Assembly (NCBI GenBank): GCA_023078555.1
Contig: CM041196.1
Location: 6,583,985 to 6,647,984, forward strand
Direction: 5' to 3'
DNA length: 64,000 nt
Origin: Ulva prolifera
Taxonomy: Eukaryota > Chlorophyta > Ulvophyceae > Ulvales > Ulvaceae
This document shows positions 12,001 to 21,503 of the stretch, piece after piece. The notes under the pieces were generated by a model. It saw nothing but the letters and a program-made list of their open reading frames with translations. It was not told the DNA's origin and ran no database searches. Each line of letters begins with the position of its first letter. The first letter of the stretch is position 1. The position numbers and the translations under genes were made by a program.

Positions 12001-13207
12001 GTGAAGCGTTGACACAAGCAAGGGTACTGAAGACGCATCTGGTCGTTTCACACGCAACAGAAAAAATGATGACACATGGCGGATTACAGGTGCGAACACA
12101 AAATCATGTGCCTGCCCTGCAATCCACAACGATCAGTACTCTGGCATGCTATACTGCGGCAGCGGAACCGCAACAGCCCTGGCAAGGCCGAGGGGATTTC
12201 AGACACAACACCCCCCAGCGTCAGTCGGGATGAGCTATGGTGGAGGTAACATTCATGACGCTCGTGACCAGTTCACATGTGCAGGAGCACAACACGAACA
12301 TATACGAAACTGTACACAAAGACCAGAAGAAAATAGTGAGGATGACAAACATGGCACCGCAAACCTGGCGCGAAATGCATGCCATACATGCCAGTAGATG
12401 GCAATCGCTTGTACACGAGGCCTACATGAACCCGGGATTGGGTGCTTTATTGTTTGGGAGAATCACAGCCACCTCCATTGTGACCGAGCTGCACAACAGA
12501 GAGGACCCGGCACAGGGAACACGGCAAAGGATCATAGACAAAGATCCCCCAAGGTCAATGCAGAAGAGAGAATCGGCGCCGATAGTCCGACACATTCAAC
12601 TGGACCACGTCGCAGCGGTCCACCGAACCGGGAACGGCAGCACGTTCCGTACCAGATTATTTTACCTTGTAGTTCCCCCCACCCCGCCTCCCCTACCCCG
12701 GCCGGTTTTTAGCCAAGACTGTGTGAAAGACGTTGACCACAGGGATGGTTGACTGTGAGACGCGCACTTACACATGCAGGTACTCCTGGCAATGGCAGAG
12801 GCACAGAGAGGGACACCAAGACAATTGCGTGGGAGCCCGTGCGCCGCTATAACGGAGGCGGCCGGGCTCGAAGGGGCTGGACGGCAACAAGCGCGGTGTC
12901 ACAGCATTCGGATGGAAGCGATCAGGCGCCTTCAGGAGGGCGAGGTGAGTGCCCCGGTGCGGGCTGGGCTAGAGACTGCGATCACAAACGGGGTTGTCGT
13001 CGATACGGCACAACAGGTACTGGAGTTGCCCGAGCTACTGTCACTGCCGTACTGCTTGGAAAAGTATCTGGGGCAGCAGGTCGAAGAGAATCTTCGGACA
13101 ACGGGAGGCTTGAAGCAGACACTTCTGAGGCTGTGTTTGGTGACCAGCCCGAACATCAATGTGACGTACTACAACCACGGTGACGCAGGCAGTGCCCACC
13201 TACGGCA
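9046..13207 (+). CDS. Plavaka/KDZ-like transposase (multi-exon)
   Basis: Exons I can support: 9046-9957, 10110-10198, from 10337, through about 11080, 11193-11338, 11459-11748, 11855-12089, about 12240-12400, and 12780-13207. The first opens with a C2H2-like finger (CDTCGMA...HRRHC, residues 7-29), as Plavaka-type proteins often do. The second and third join in phase to give IFFDKTLISPIAKR then SELYPIFVAPMN, which matches the conserved Asp strand (YSDxTxL...G...PIY) of these transposases. Later come a CLLCH zinc-binding stretch, PELWGVDHLHHWTLGVMKRF (Asp/His block) and HNTNIYETVHKDQKK (Glu/His block). These are landmarks of the fungal and algal Plavaka/KDZ group as I know it. No in-frame stops break the supported exons, so the gene may be intact. 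Boundaries around 10560-11080 and after 12400 are uncertain. Confidence 0.65.
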
Positions 13208-13249
13208 GGTGCGTTCCGAGAGGTACCAGGAGCCCCTCATGGGGTGCAG

Positions 13250-14194
13250 AGATATGCAGTAGCCATCAGCACATGCGACGGGGCCACTGCCACAGGCCAA
13301 AAAGGCGGCCGAAAATGGATCTCGGAGATTCGGAGCTTGCAGGTGTCTTTCATGAACAGACCAAGCCACTTGAACTTTTTCTTGACGGACAGCGAAGTGC
13401 AAGAGACGACAGACAAGGAACTCGAGGCCAGACAGAACAGCATCAACTATCGCAAACAATTCAACGCCGTCATAAAGGGGGAGTCTTCCCTTCCACCCAC
13501 TAAATGGGTGTTTCTATTATGTACAGGACTTACGATGCTGGTATGCAGACCGGACGCAGCAGGGTCTGGGTTCACCGAGTTGCGGGTGGGAGACTCGGAC
13601 ACGAATCCGAAGGAGCGCACGGCTCAAGTCAACCTCCTGAGATGGTTACACCGCCTGCGCCCACAAAGACGACGAAATGTATCTTCTGTAAGTAGTCTGC
13701 TGCAGAGGGCAGACCCAAATGCCGAATTCTACGGATGCGACCGCATGGTGTGGTCGCGGATTGGGGAAGCAGAATACCCAGCGGACATTAGACACCTGAA
13801 TCAGAAAATTGCGGAAGCTGGACAAGAATCGAAGCTACGGAAAACGGTACGTCCAGGTAGCAAACGGAAGGATACAGACATCGCCGCAGAAGCGGCTGCA
13901 GTCACAAAATGTCGAGGCGCACTTGATGGTTTCGGGAAAGATCGACTAAGAAGTGATGATGCATACAAAGGTATTGCGTTTTGCGCGATCGCTGCACCGT
14001 GTCAGACTGCCACACCAGTCAGAGTCCTTCCAGTGCTTGGGACAGAGCGAGTGGACCAGTGGCGACCGGTGAGCGATAAAACTGTCGCAGGGAGGCGGTT
14101 TCGCGAGTTTGAGAGATCGCAGGGATACAAACTGAGTAGCTACTACCAGTTTCGGGTGGATTTGACTGCCCAGCCGCGCGGATACGAGGTGTAA
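13250..14194 (+). CDS. C-terminal exon of the transposase or second element gene, function unknown
   Basis: A 314-codon open frame follows the transposase exons and ends at TAA 14192-14194. It has no good ATG at its start, but begins after a TGCAG acceptor (RYAVAIST...), so it is more likely a 3' exon than a separate gene. The product is basic, with long charged and helical stretches. I recognise no domain. If it is the same protein, the transposase is unusually long at its C-terminus. A candidate intron joining it to the previous exon (13208-13249) would be only about 41 bp, which is short. Confidence 0.4.
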   Translation, partial: RYAVAISTCDGATATGQKGGRKWISEIRSLQVSFMNRPSHLNFFLTDSEVQETTDKELEARQNSINYRKQFNAVIKGESSLPPTKWVFLLCTGLTMLVCRPDAAGSGFTELRVGDSDTNPKERTAQVNLLRWLHRLRPQRRRNVSSVSSLLQRADPNAEFYGCDRMVWSRIGEAEYPADIRHLNQKIAEAGQESKLRKTVRPGSKRKDTDIAAEAAAVTKCRGALDGFGKDRLRSDDAYKGIAFCAIAAPCQTATPVRVLPVLGTERVDQWRPVSDKTVAGRRFREFERSQGYKLSSYYQFRVDLTAQPRGYEV

Positions 14195-15186
14195 TATTTG
14201 ACGCAAGTGAGACCCGGTTACACCTGGTCGTGCACAATCGGCACGTCGCTGGTGACAGGCAAGACCAACAGTCTGAGTCGTCAACGCATATCGCATAACA
14301 CACCATGTATCTGTGTATCGTATCGGAAGTAATGCTTCACGGGGTGGCGGTGAGACCGCCGACGCTGTCGGTGCACATGATCACGACGTGATCGTCTTTG
14401 CTATGCAGCCCACGAGGACGAGGCGTCGACCACAAACTGCTGTCACAAAACATGCACCAGATGGTAGACTGTGCAGGCTTAACCTGTGCGCGCCCAGATG
14501 GGAGGACATTATCGAATGATAAACAGACCCGTACAGCTTTGTGCGCGGGCCTGGCCACAGGCGTGTAGTGTTTGACTTCTCCCGTGATCTCTTTTGTTAT
14601 TATTCCATATTCGTCAGACTGCATTCCTGGTTCATCGCCGATCACCCTCTGCGCCACACTCACATTCAAGCGCCAGAGCCGAAACAGACCGCTCTCAGAC
14701 CCGCGGTAACCGACCATGGTTACCTGAAGGCTGTTCGGCCATCATGCCTTCATCATCATTCATCATTGATCAATCCATGTGCCTAGAATGGTGGTCTTCA
14801 AGTCGAAAGCCAGTCTGAATAAGAGCGAACCGGCCGGGTCCATCACCGATGCTCGTGGTGCATAAAATCAGCAGATTGCACGTATGTCAAAGTTGCTAAT
14901 GCAGACCTCGGGATCGTCGTGATAGCTTCCACCAGCACCTTTACCAGCGGTCAGCGCGAGCGTCCCCGCGCAGAGCAGTCCTGCATGCTTTCGGCAACGG
15001 ACTCTTCATCAAATGACGCAATCTGGCCAGGTACAGGCCTTGACCATGAAATTGCAAGGCTATTCAACCGCACGAGCCGAATTTCGGTATGCTTCCAATG
15101 ATGTCACATTCTCCAGGTCAGCGTTTCGACCCAAACATGGTGAACTTACCGCTCATATTGCCGCTCATACGGAGGCGCTCATACGC
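14195..15186. other. right arm of the transposon, non-coding
   Basis: No exon is supported. Three copies of the subterminal octamer CGCTCATA lie within 40 bp of the right inverted repeat. The rest has no visible structure. Confidence 0.5.
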
Positions 15187-15211
15187 ATGAGCGACGACCT
15201 GTGTAGACGTA
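15187..15211 (-). repeat. right 25-bp terminal inverted repeat
   Basis: Exact reverse complement of 6743-6767. The preceding 40 bp hold three CGCTCATA motifs oriented towards the repeat. Confidence 0.85.
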
Positions 15212-16663
15212 CTTCCCAGTCAGCGCTGTAAGTTTGACCTTTGGATGACCACCCCTCACACTAGCACTCGTGATCTCTTCATAATCTTCCGGACAGGCGT
15301 GACGTGGCGTGGCGGAAGTGAAGTGTAGATGTTTGCGGAGTACTTGTGCCTTGGCGTTGGCTGTTAACAGCAATTGCTCTCCTCATGCGTGCGCGTTAAC
15401 GCAACGTTGTGTTGCGTGTGCTCTCCCTCTTGGTCCTGGCGGTGCTACCGGCCCCTCCGGCTTTTTCCTGTGTAACACACCACACACCATTTCTCCACTT
15501 GGCCTAACAACCATGGCTGCAGCGGAACACTGGCAACCGAGATAAAGAGACGATGCAGCAGGCAAACTGCACTGAGAATGCTGCACAATGCGCCAGCATC
15601 ACACATATGAATATGCAAACACATGCAAATGAATCATCCATCTGCTGTTTTGACTGTTCCAGAGACTTTCTTTATAAGTATACTTACATCTTTAGGCGAC
15701 AGCTATTCTAGTCGCACCCACCCCCCCTCGCTTAGTGCATTCTCGGCTGGAGGACCCGGTAAAGAACCGGACAGAGACGAAAGTCCATGCAGGGACGGCC
15801 TGCAACAGCAGGTGGTATAACCATCAGGTGTGCACAGCAGGGATGCCTAGCAAGAGAGGCGAACAGCCTGATGGTAGTCCGCTACATTTCACAGCAGCCA
15901 TGTGCAAGACTCGAGGGAGGTTCAGAGCACCACTAACTTGTTGAACATCGTAGTAAACTTGCATATGCATATGGCGGCGCCCGCCCCGGGCCTGGAAGAA
16001 CCTTCGAAGCTTCTTACAACAGCTTTTCATTCCTGTGCTGTAGAATTAATATTACATGAACATTCAAACCATGTGTCCCTCTGATTACATTAGCCGTGTG
16101 AAGGCCGACTTTAAATTTGAGAGAGAGTGATCGATTACTGTGTAACTTAGCGATACTATCGGGTAGTACACGGCCACCTGGCGACAAAAAGCGGCTGCCA
16201 ATACGGTTGCTTTGTGACTGTGAAAGGCTACCGTACGGTTGCTTTGTGACAGCCTTGAAGCTGAGGCATGTTTTGTGTGTTTGTGCCAAAGGTGAGGTCC
16301 AAAATGGCCTGTCGAGCCTCAGCAAGAAACTGCTGTGTATTCATGCCCGCCACGACTGCACCCACAGCAGTTGTATGATAATTTCAGGCGGTTGTACAGT
16401 AGTGCTGCCTGCCTCGCCATCTTTCTCCTTGTAGCACCAGCACGAGTCCAGCGGCCTGCCCAGAGAGCTGCGGCCAATCGATATCGCGATATATCGCAGC
16501 AACCACCAAAATCTCAAAAAAAGAAAATACACAGAGTGAATGCACCAAAGCCAGCCCGCCATTTGGCCACATGAAGCCTACATACATATCATTTATATAA
16601 ATAATATGGATACTTGCACCTCCACACTGAGATATATACGCATAACCACTCTTAAGACCAATT
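15212..16663. other. no gene seen
   Basis: Only short unsupported frames on both strands and AT-rich stretches. I found no inverted repeats, tRNA or protein domain. Confidence 0.4.
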
Positions 16664-16891
16664 GGTGGCATGCAGTGCGCGTACGCAATCAAGTAAAGAC
16701 CCGCGGCAGTTTCCAAGTCTGAGACCAACGGAGCGCAGCAGCGGCCCCGCCCCCCATCAGGCCTAACCGCCACTAGACCCAAGCCACGTGCGACGTTAAC
16801 AACGTTCAGCAAGTTGACGCCATGCACTACAGCCTCTGCCTGCCCCCCGGCAGGGGGCGCCCCCAACTCCCCGCGAACCCTGAGCGACATC
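16664..16891 (+). pseudogene. truncated duplicate of the 5' end of the 20-kb membrane-protein gene
   Basis: Aligns with 19904-20128, which holds the upstream region, start codon and first codons of the gene at 20047. Both begin GGTGGCATGCAGT, share GACGCCATGCACTACAGCCT around the ATG, and share CTCCCCGCGAACCCTGAGC shortly after. The copy has a net deletion of about 10 bases between ATG and that block, which shifts the frame. Similarity stops about 70 bp after the ATG, with no downstream gene body. It is therefore a broken 5' fragment, diverged enough to be old. Confidence 0.7.
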
Positions 16892-17260
16892 TTTGCCGAA
16901 GCAGTCACGGCGTCGCTGTGCGAGCTGTCATGCGGCTGTGGTGATGTGTGCGAGCCGGCCGGAGTGCATGTCCCATGGACTTGAGCAATTTGACCAGATG
17001 CAAACAGCTACAGCTTCTGTGTTGTGAAAGTGCCTCGTAGTTCAAGTATCTGACTCAGATACTGACCATGCAGGTGTGATCCCAGATTTCAGGCGTCATG
17101 TGCTAAATACTCCGCACACATACTTAACATTTCGCCCAACTAAACTTACGGTATGACGCTTCCACTCGCGCTTGCATTCGAACATGCTGGGTTCGGCCCC
17201 CCCTGATCTTCGGGTCGGCCACTCGACCGCCGCTCCGTGCCGACTCGTCTGCTATGACTC

Positions 17261-17301
17261 TGGCAATCCAGTGATATAACCGCTATATCACTGGATTGCC
17301 A
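17261..17301. repeat. perfect 18-bp hairpin with 5-nt loop
   Basis: Arms TGGCAATCCAGTGATATA (17261-17278) and TATATCACTGGATTGCCA (17284-17301) are exact reverse complements around ACCGC. It is too perfect for chance. It could be the fold-back of a small element or a cruciform. No T-run follows, so a bacterial-style terminator is not suggested. Confidence 0.85.
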
Positions 17302-17606
17302 CACGTAGTGAATTTCCAGATCTAGATAAGCAATTCTGCCACAGGATAACCCCTCAACCATCCCACACGCGCCCGGCCTCGCGCACACTTGTACATGTCC
17401 ACCCACCCCGGCCTGAGCCCACTCGCGCACGTGGGAGACTCGGCCTCGCACCCCCCCACAAAAGGGGCAACGCAGCTGCGCCTGAAGCGGCCCGGCGTGA
17501 GCTCGAAGCTGTCCCGCCCGGGCCGCCTCACTGCGAGGGCCTCCCAGCCCCAGGCCCCCGGCCCACCCCACACATCCGCGTCGCAGGCCTAGGAGAGGCA
17601 ACATCG

Positions 17607-17637
<31 letters not shown>

Positions 17638-17701
17638 CCCGACCAAACCCTGTACACCATCCTGCCTCGTGTATACCAGACCCTGTACACCATCCTGCCT
17701 C
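17607..17701. repeat. poly-C tract and adjoining 33-bp direct repeat
   Basis: Twenty-eight consecutive C, one T and five C (17607-17640) are followed by two copies of CCCTGTACACCATCCTGCCT spaced 33 bp apart (17648 and 17681). The homopolymer length may be an assembly or sequencing estimate. Confidence 0.85.
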
Positions 17702-18342
17702 AGGGCCACATGCATGCCAGCCGCGCCACGATCACCGCAGGGCTATGCATCCGCCATCGATCCGGCTAGGGCCTCCAGACTTCACCTGCTTCACGTTCAC
17801 AGATTCAGAGATTTGTACGGTGTCTGAGCTGCTCGCGTACACCTGCATCGATGTTGCTCGAGCTCATGCATGTGTCCTGTTGATGCGGAGGAGACTTGTG
17901 CTGTGATTGCAGTCTCAGCAAAAGACATGTCACGCTGTCTGTGCACGCCCGGGCCCGTTCACTCTGCTGTAATAATCATGTGGCCCAGAGCTGACCCGTT
18001 CTTCCCAGGTTTTGTGCGCACTTGCAATTGGTGTTACAGAAGAGTTGATTTTGTGCACACTTTGACCAGCCAGTGCACACGCGCCAAATCTGGGCACACT
18101 TTGACAACTTTGCTGTAGCTTCCACAACGCTGTGGCAGCGTGTGCGCACTGACAGCGCCGAGAATACGGCGTCCTTGTGGCCACGTGGTGCACGTACATG
18201 TACATGTGGCGCCATGGGGTGTATCTGTGCTTGCGCCCCTCAATCAAACGTTCACGAGCGTGAACCATCATTTATGTTTCAGGGTAAAGGCTGCCACATG
18301 CGAATCTCTTGCGTCTGCGGCTGTGTACGCTCAACTGTATAC

Positions 18343-19483
18343 TAGGGCTGTAAATTTAACATCTGGGGGCACGATTTAACGTTAATTAACAAAGCTAAAG
18401 TAAAATAAAAGTAAAATAGGCTAAAAAATCTTTACTTTAAACGTGTTTTAAACTAATGTTTTCCTGCTTTACCTGTAAAACTGTTAAACATGTGGAGGAG
18501 GCAGTTTCGGCCAATGGCACGGCACAAACACGGCACAAACACGGCACAAACACGTCCACAGCCACCTAGATACACCTATTGCACCGCCTATCAATTATCT
18601 GCGTCTCCTGAGCAACTTGACGACGATGGAGATGCTCCTAGGCTGTCAGACTGCAGGCCACATGCTACTGCACCCTCGTTCTGGCACACCAGATCCAGAA
18701 GAGTCTTCCTCATACACTTCATCAACAAAACCAAGCAGATGTTCAAAACATCGAATTTCGTCCACAGCTGCATCATTATCGCCTAGGTGATGGAGGTTGA
18801 TTTTGGTGCACTATGTCGTTGCCAGCGTACTGTTTTTCATTGACCTTCTCCTGGAGGTCGAGTTGTCTAGAAATATATTCCACAGCCTCTCCACAGTTGC
18901 ACAGCAGCGCTTCGCAGACATCATTTCAATGGCAGCCTCTCTCGAGCTCGGCAAACTTTTCAGCAACACCACGAGACACAACATCAGTCGCAGCTGGCTT
19001 TCTGCGCAGATTGGAGCCACCTACATCTGCCGAATCAGCCAGGTTTGCCTGATCGGAACTGTCAGTCTCTTGCAGAGGTTCAGCAGGACGTCTGTCTTGT
19101 GCCATGTGTGGAATTTGCTCACTGCCAAATTAATGACAGCTGCACACGGGCTACAGAAACTGACTCCCACAGCATGAGCAAGCGCATAGCGACACAGATT
19201 TAAGTACTAGGAGCCAGCAACAGGTGTGCTGCGACTTATATCATGACCACCGTGCTTTGTTAGTGATGTCTTGTCCTATGAGGTCGGTCAAAGCCATCAG
19301 AATACAGCCCTTTTTGGCTTCAACTTTGGTTTTAAAGCACCCTTAAAGTTAAAATGCGTGAAAGTAAAATAAAAGTAAAATGACCCCTTTAAAGCCTCGA
19401 AATCGTTTTAACGTTAAAATTGTAAAGTAAAATAGCATTTTAAAGTACGTTAAAATGGGGGTAAAGTTAAATTTACAGCCCTA
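18343..19483. mobile_element. non-autonomous hAT-type DNA transposon, copy 2
   Basis: 1,141 bp, same orientation as copy 1, offset 14,815 bp, differing only at 19131 (T against C4316). The 18-bp terminal inverted repeats are intact. The flanks CTGTATAC and GTCGTTGG do not match, so there is no target-site duplication. This is unexpected for so young a copy and suggests recombination or a deletion at one edge after insertion. Confidence 0.9.
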
Positions 19484-19903
19484 GTCGTTGGCGTCACGGT
19501 GCACGCGTACGTGGCATCTCAGCGAGGTAGCTATACCTGCGTAGCGCTTTCTCAGGTGTGAAGCTCCATGACGTGAAGCGAACAAATCCAATTCTGAACA
19601 GCTTGGCTGTACATATTACAAAAGAGTGAACGGGAGAAAACAAACACTGAAACCGAATCTCATCCGAATCAACTGCAACATACACTCACACACACACGAA
19701 CACCACAACCGCACTCACAATTCAGTCCGGCAGGATCGCGTCCTCCAGGCCCGCATCATAGGCTGTACATATGTGTTTCAGCGCTAGCTGGACAAGTACT
19801 TCCCCAGCTCCAGCCTACTTGCGTGCATAGTATGCACACCCCCGGGGCCCATATCGAGGACATGTGCCACTGTGGCAAGACCTGCAGCATTATTATTGCA
19901 GCT
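19484..19903. other. no gene seen
   Basis: Holds the second copy of the 67-bp dispersed repeat and a short CA-rich run near 19685. No exon is supported. Confidence 0.5.
19616..19682 (-). repeat. 67-bp dispersed repeat, copy 2
   Basis: Reverse complement matches 6004-6070 at 64 of 67 positions. The three mismatches cluster next to the TATGTTG end. Confidence 0.75.
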
Positions 19904-20046
19904 GGTGGCATGCAGTACACACTGGCAGGCACAGGCAGTGACACAGACCGCCGGAGCACAGCGGCACGTACACCCCCCACCAGGCCTTGCCCCCTAGGCC
20001 TGTGCTCCCGGCTGGCTTTGCAAACCAAGGCAACTCCATTGACGCC

Positions 20047-21024
20047 ATGCACTACAGCCTCCGCCCGCGTGCCGGCAGGCGGCGCCCCGCCCCGGCCCCC
20101 GACTCCCCGCGAACCCTGAGCAACATCATCGAGGACGTGGTCCTGGCGGTGCCCTGCGTCTTTCTGCTCCGCAAGTTCTCCGGCGTGGCCGTCGACGCCC
20201 TTATGTCAAGACTGGGCCTAACGACGACTCCGCTCGCGGTGCTGTACAGCGCCGCGCGCCCGGAGTGCGCGCTCGCGCGGCCGCCGGCGACCCTCGTGTC
20301 CCTAGCCACATGCTGGGCGCCCCATGTGGTGCAGCTGGCAGCGCAATGTTCCCTCACCAGCATCCTGCTCTGCTTGAGGCGGGACGACGTAGTCGCGATG
20401 ACCCGCGAGTTGTTCACCAGCTGGACGGCGATTGTGCACTGGGGTATTGTGCTGCTCTGGCGTCGCCCACGCGATGCGACGCTGCCGCAAGTTCTGCTCC
20501 GGCACTCCCGCCTGTACGCCATGTACCTCGCGACAATGGCAGCGTACTACATGCTTGAGGTTGTCGCCGTGGTTGTTTGGCACGGCCCGGAAGCGCTGGT
20601 GCGCAAGGCACGCATGTGGCGTGAGCACGCGGCGGGCATGGGTTTCTGGCCACGGGGGTCTCGTACGGATGACATGAGCCTTGAGCAGGCTGTCGGCAGC
20701 TTCATGCGGGAGTTCGAGAGGATAGCCCCGATGTTTGAACGATCCCTCATGCAGATGGGGGAGAAAGCCGGGTTTGGTGACATGTTTGGGAAAGCTTCAA
20801 GTTCACCGTTCGCCCCATCTCCGTTTGCCTTCAGGCCGTACAGTGACGTCCATGAAGCGTTCCTGGGCGAGGTCCCAGCAGCGCCCAGCGGGGCCGATCG
20901 CTTCCAGGACTGGCGGCTGTACATGCCGATGGTGTTCCTGGGGGGCCTCCTCGGGGTGCTGTATGCTTGGCCTCACACTGACGCAGCACAGCGCAGGTTG
21001 CAGGTGCAGCTTGCAAAGGCCTGA
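20047..21024 (+). CDS. multi-pass membrane protein of unknown function
   Basis: Single exon, 325 residues. ATG at 20047 is the first in the frame, and the upstream codons lack a start. The N-terminus is basic and proline-rich (RPRAGRRRPAPAP), possibly a targeting region. Hydrophobic stretches lie near residues 75-105 (ATCWAPHVVQLAAQCS...ILLCL), 120-135, 155-180 (YLATMAAYYMLEVVAVVVW) and 292-312 (MPMVFLGGLLGVLYAW), so three or four membrane segments are likely. A hydrophilic loop around residues 185-285 carries FERSLMQMGEKAGFGDMFG. I do not recognise the family. Its promoter and first codons exist in a broken second copy at 16664-16891. It converges on the rhomboid gene. Confidence 0.75.
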   Translation: MHYSLRPRAGRRRPAPAPDSPRTLSNIIEDVVLAVPCVFLLRKFSGVAVDALMSRLGLTTTPLAVLYSAARPECALARPPATLVSLATCWAPHVVQLAAQCSLTSILLCLRRDDVVAMTRELFTSWTAIVHWGIVLLWRRPRDATLPQVLLRHSRLYAMYLATMAAYYMLEVVAVVVWHGPEALVRKARMWREHAAGMGFWPRGSRTDDMSLEQAVGSFMREFERIAPMFERSLMQMGEKAGFGDMFGKASSSPFAPSPFAFRPYSDVHEAFLGEVPAAPSGADRFQDWRLYMPMVFLGGLLGVLYAWPHTDAAQRRLQVQLAKA

Positions 21025-21503
21025 GAATCATTTCACGTAGAGTTCCAGTTCGCGAAGAAGCAGGAGATTACATGAAGAGTCACAGCATCCTTTGTAGTTA
21101 CAGTTATTGAAACTCGACAGTCCATGTACAATGATCGAGTAACATCTGCTTTCGATACTGCTGAGTACACAGGTTACAAATGCTGTGTCTGAGATGCTCC
21201 ACCATTCCACGTCTGTTCCCAATACAGCCTCCCACACGACTTTATCAGCTTTGTCTTATTGTGGCTGTGACCTAGATCGCAGTTCAAGCACAGTACCTGT
21301 ATCATCACTGCCAAGCCCACAGCATGAAATCTGAGATGCAGGCAGTACAGAGACCTGACACGGCCCAAGAATGTGGCATTTCCCCAGGCGATACAAGCCA
21401 GCTTTGTCACATCGAGGCACTCTCGTAGACTGCAGCACCGTCGACAGTAGAAGGAGCATTGCATTGGCCAGACTGGACCAGAGCTCCAAGGCGGGCGTAT
21501 GCC
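21025..21503. other. 3' ends of two convergent genes
   Basis: Between the stop of the membrane-protein gene (+) and that of the rhomboid gene (-). No further exon seen; it presumably holds both 3' untranslated regions. Confidence 0.5.

Larger units (their letters stand above)
6743..15211 (+). mobile_element. Plavaka/KDZ-like DNA transposon, apparently full length
   Basis: An 8,469-bp segment bounded by perfect 25-bp inverted repeats (6743-6767 and 15187-15211; core CTACACAGGTCGTCGCTCAT). Inside both ends the octamer TATGAGCG recurs: 6851 and 6871 on the left; on the opposite strand at 15150, 15162 and 15176 on the right. This resembles subterminal transposase-binding sites. The centre holds a plus-strand, intron-containing transposase gene (from 9046). 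The left arm carries a 60-bp tandem palindromic repeat. I could not find a clear target-site duplication; the outermost bases TACGTC/GACGTA are themselves inverted, so the exact ends could be a few bases further in. Confidence 0.75.
16892..18342. other. intergenic, repeat-bearing, no gene seen
   Basis: Contains the hairpin at 17261-17301, the poly-C tract and a short direct repeat. A 189-codon minus-strand frame at 17146-17715 is an artefact of the poly-C tract (a glycine run). No protein-coding signal. Confidence 0.5.

Noticed and set aside
17146-17715. 189-codon minus-strand frame with a glycine run
   Set aside because: The run is the poly-C tract read in reverse, the rest is low-complexity, and no domain is present.
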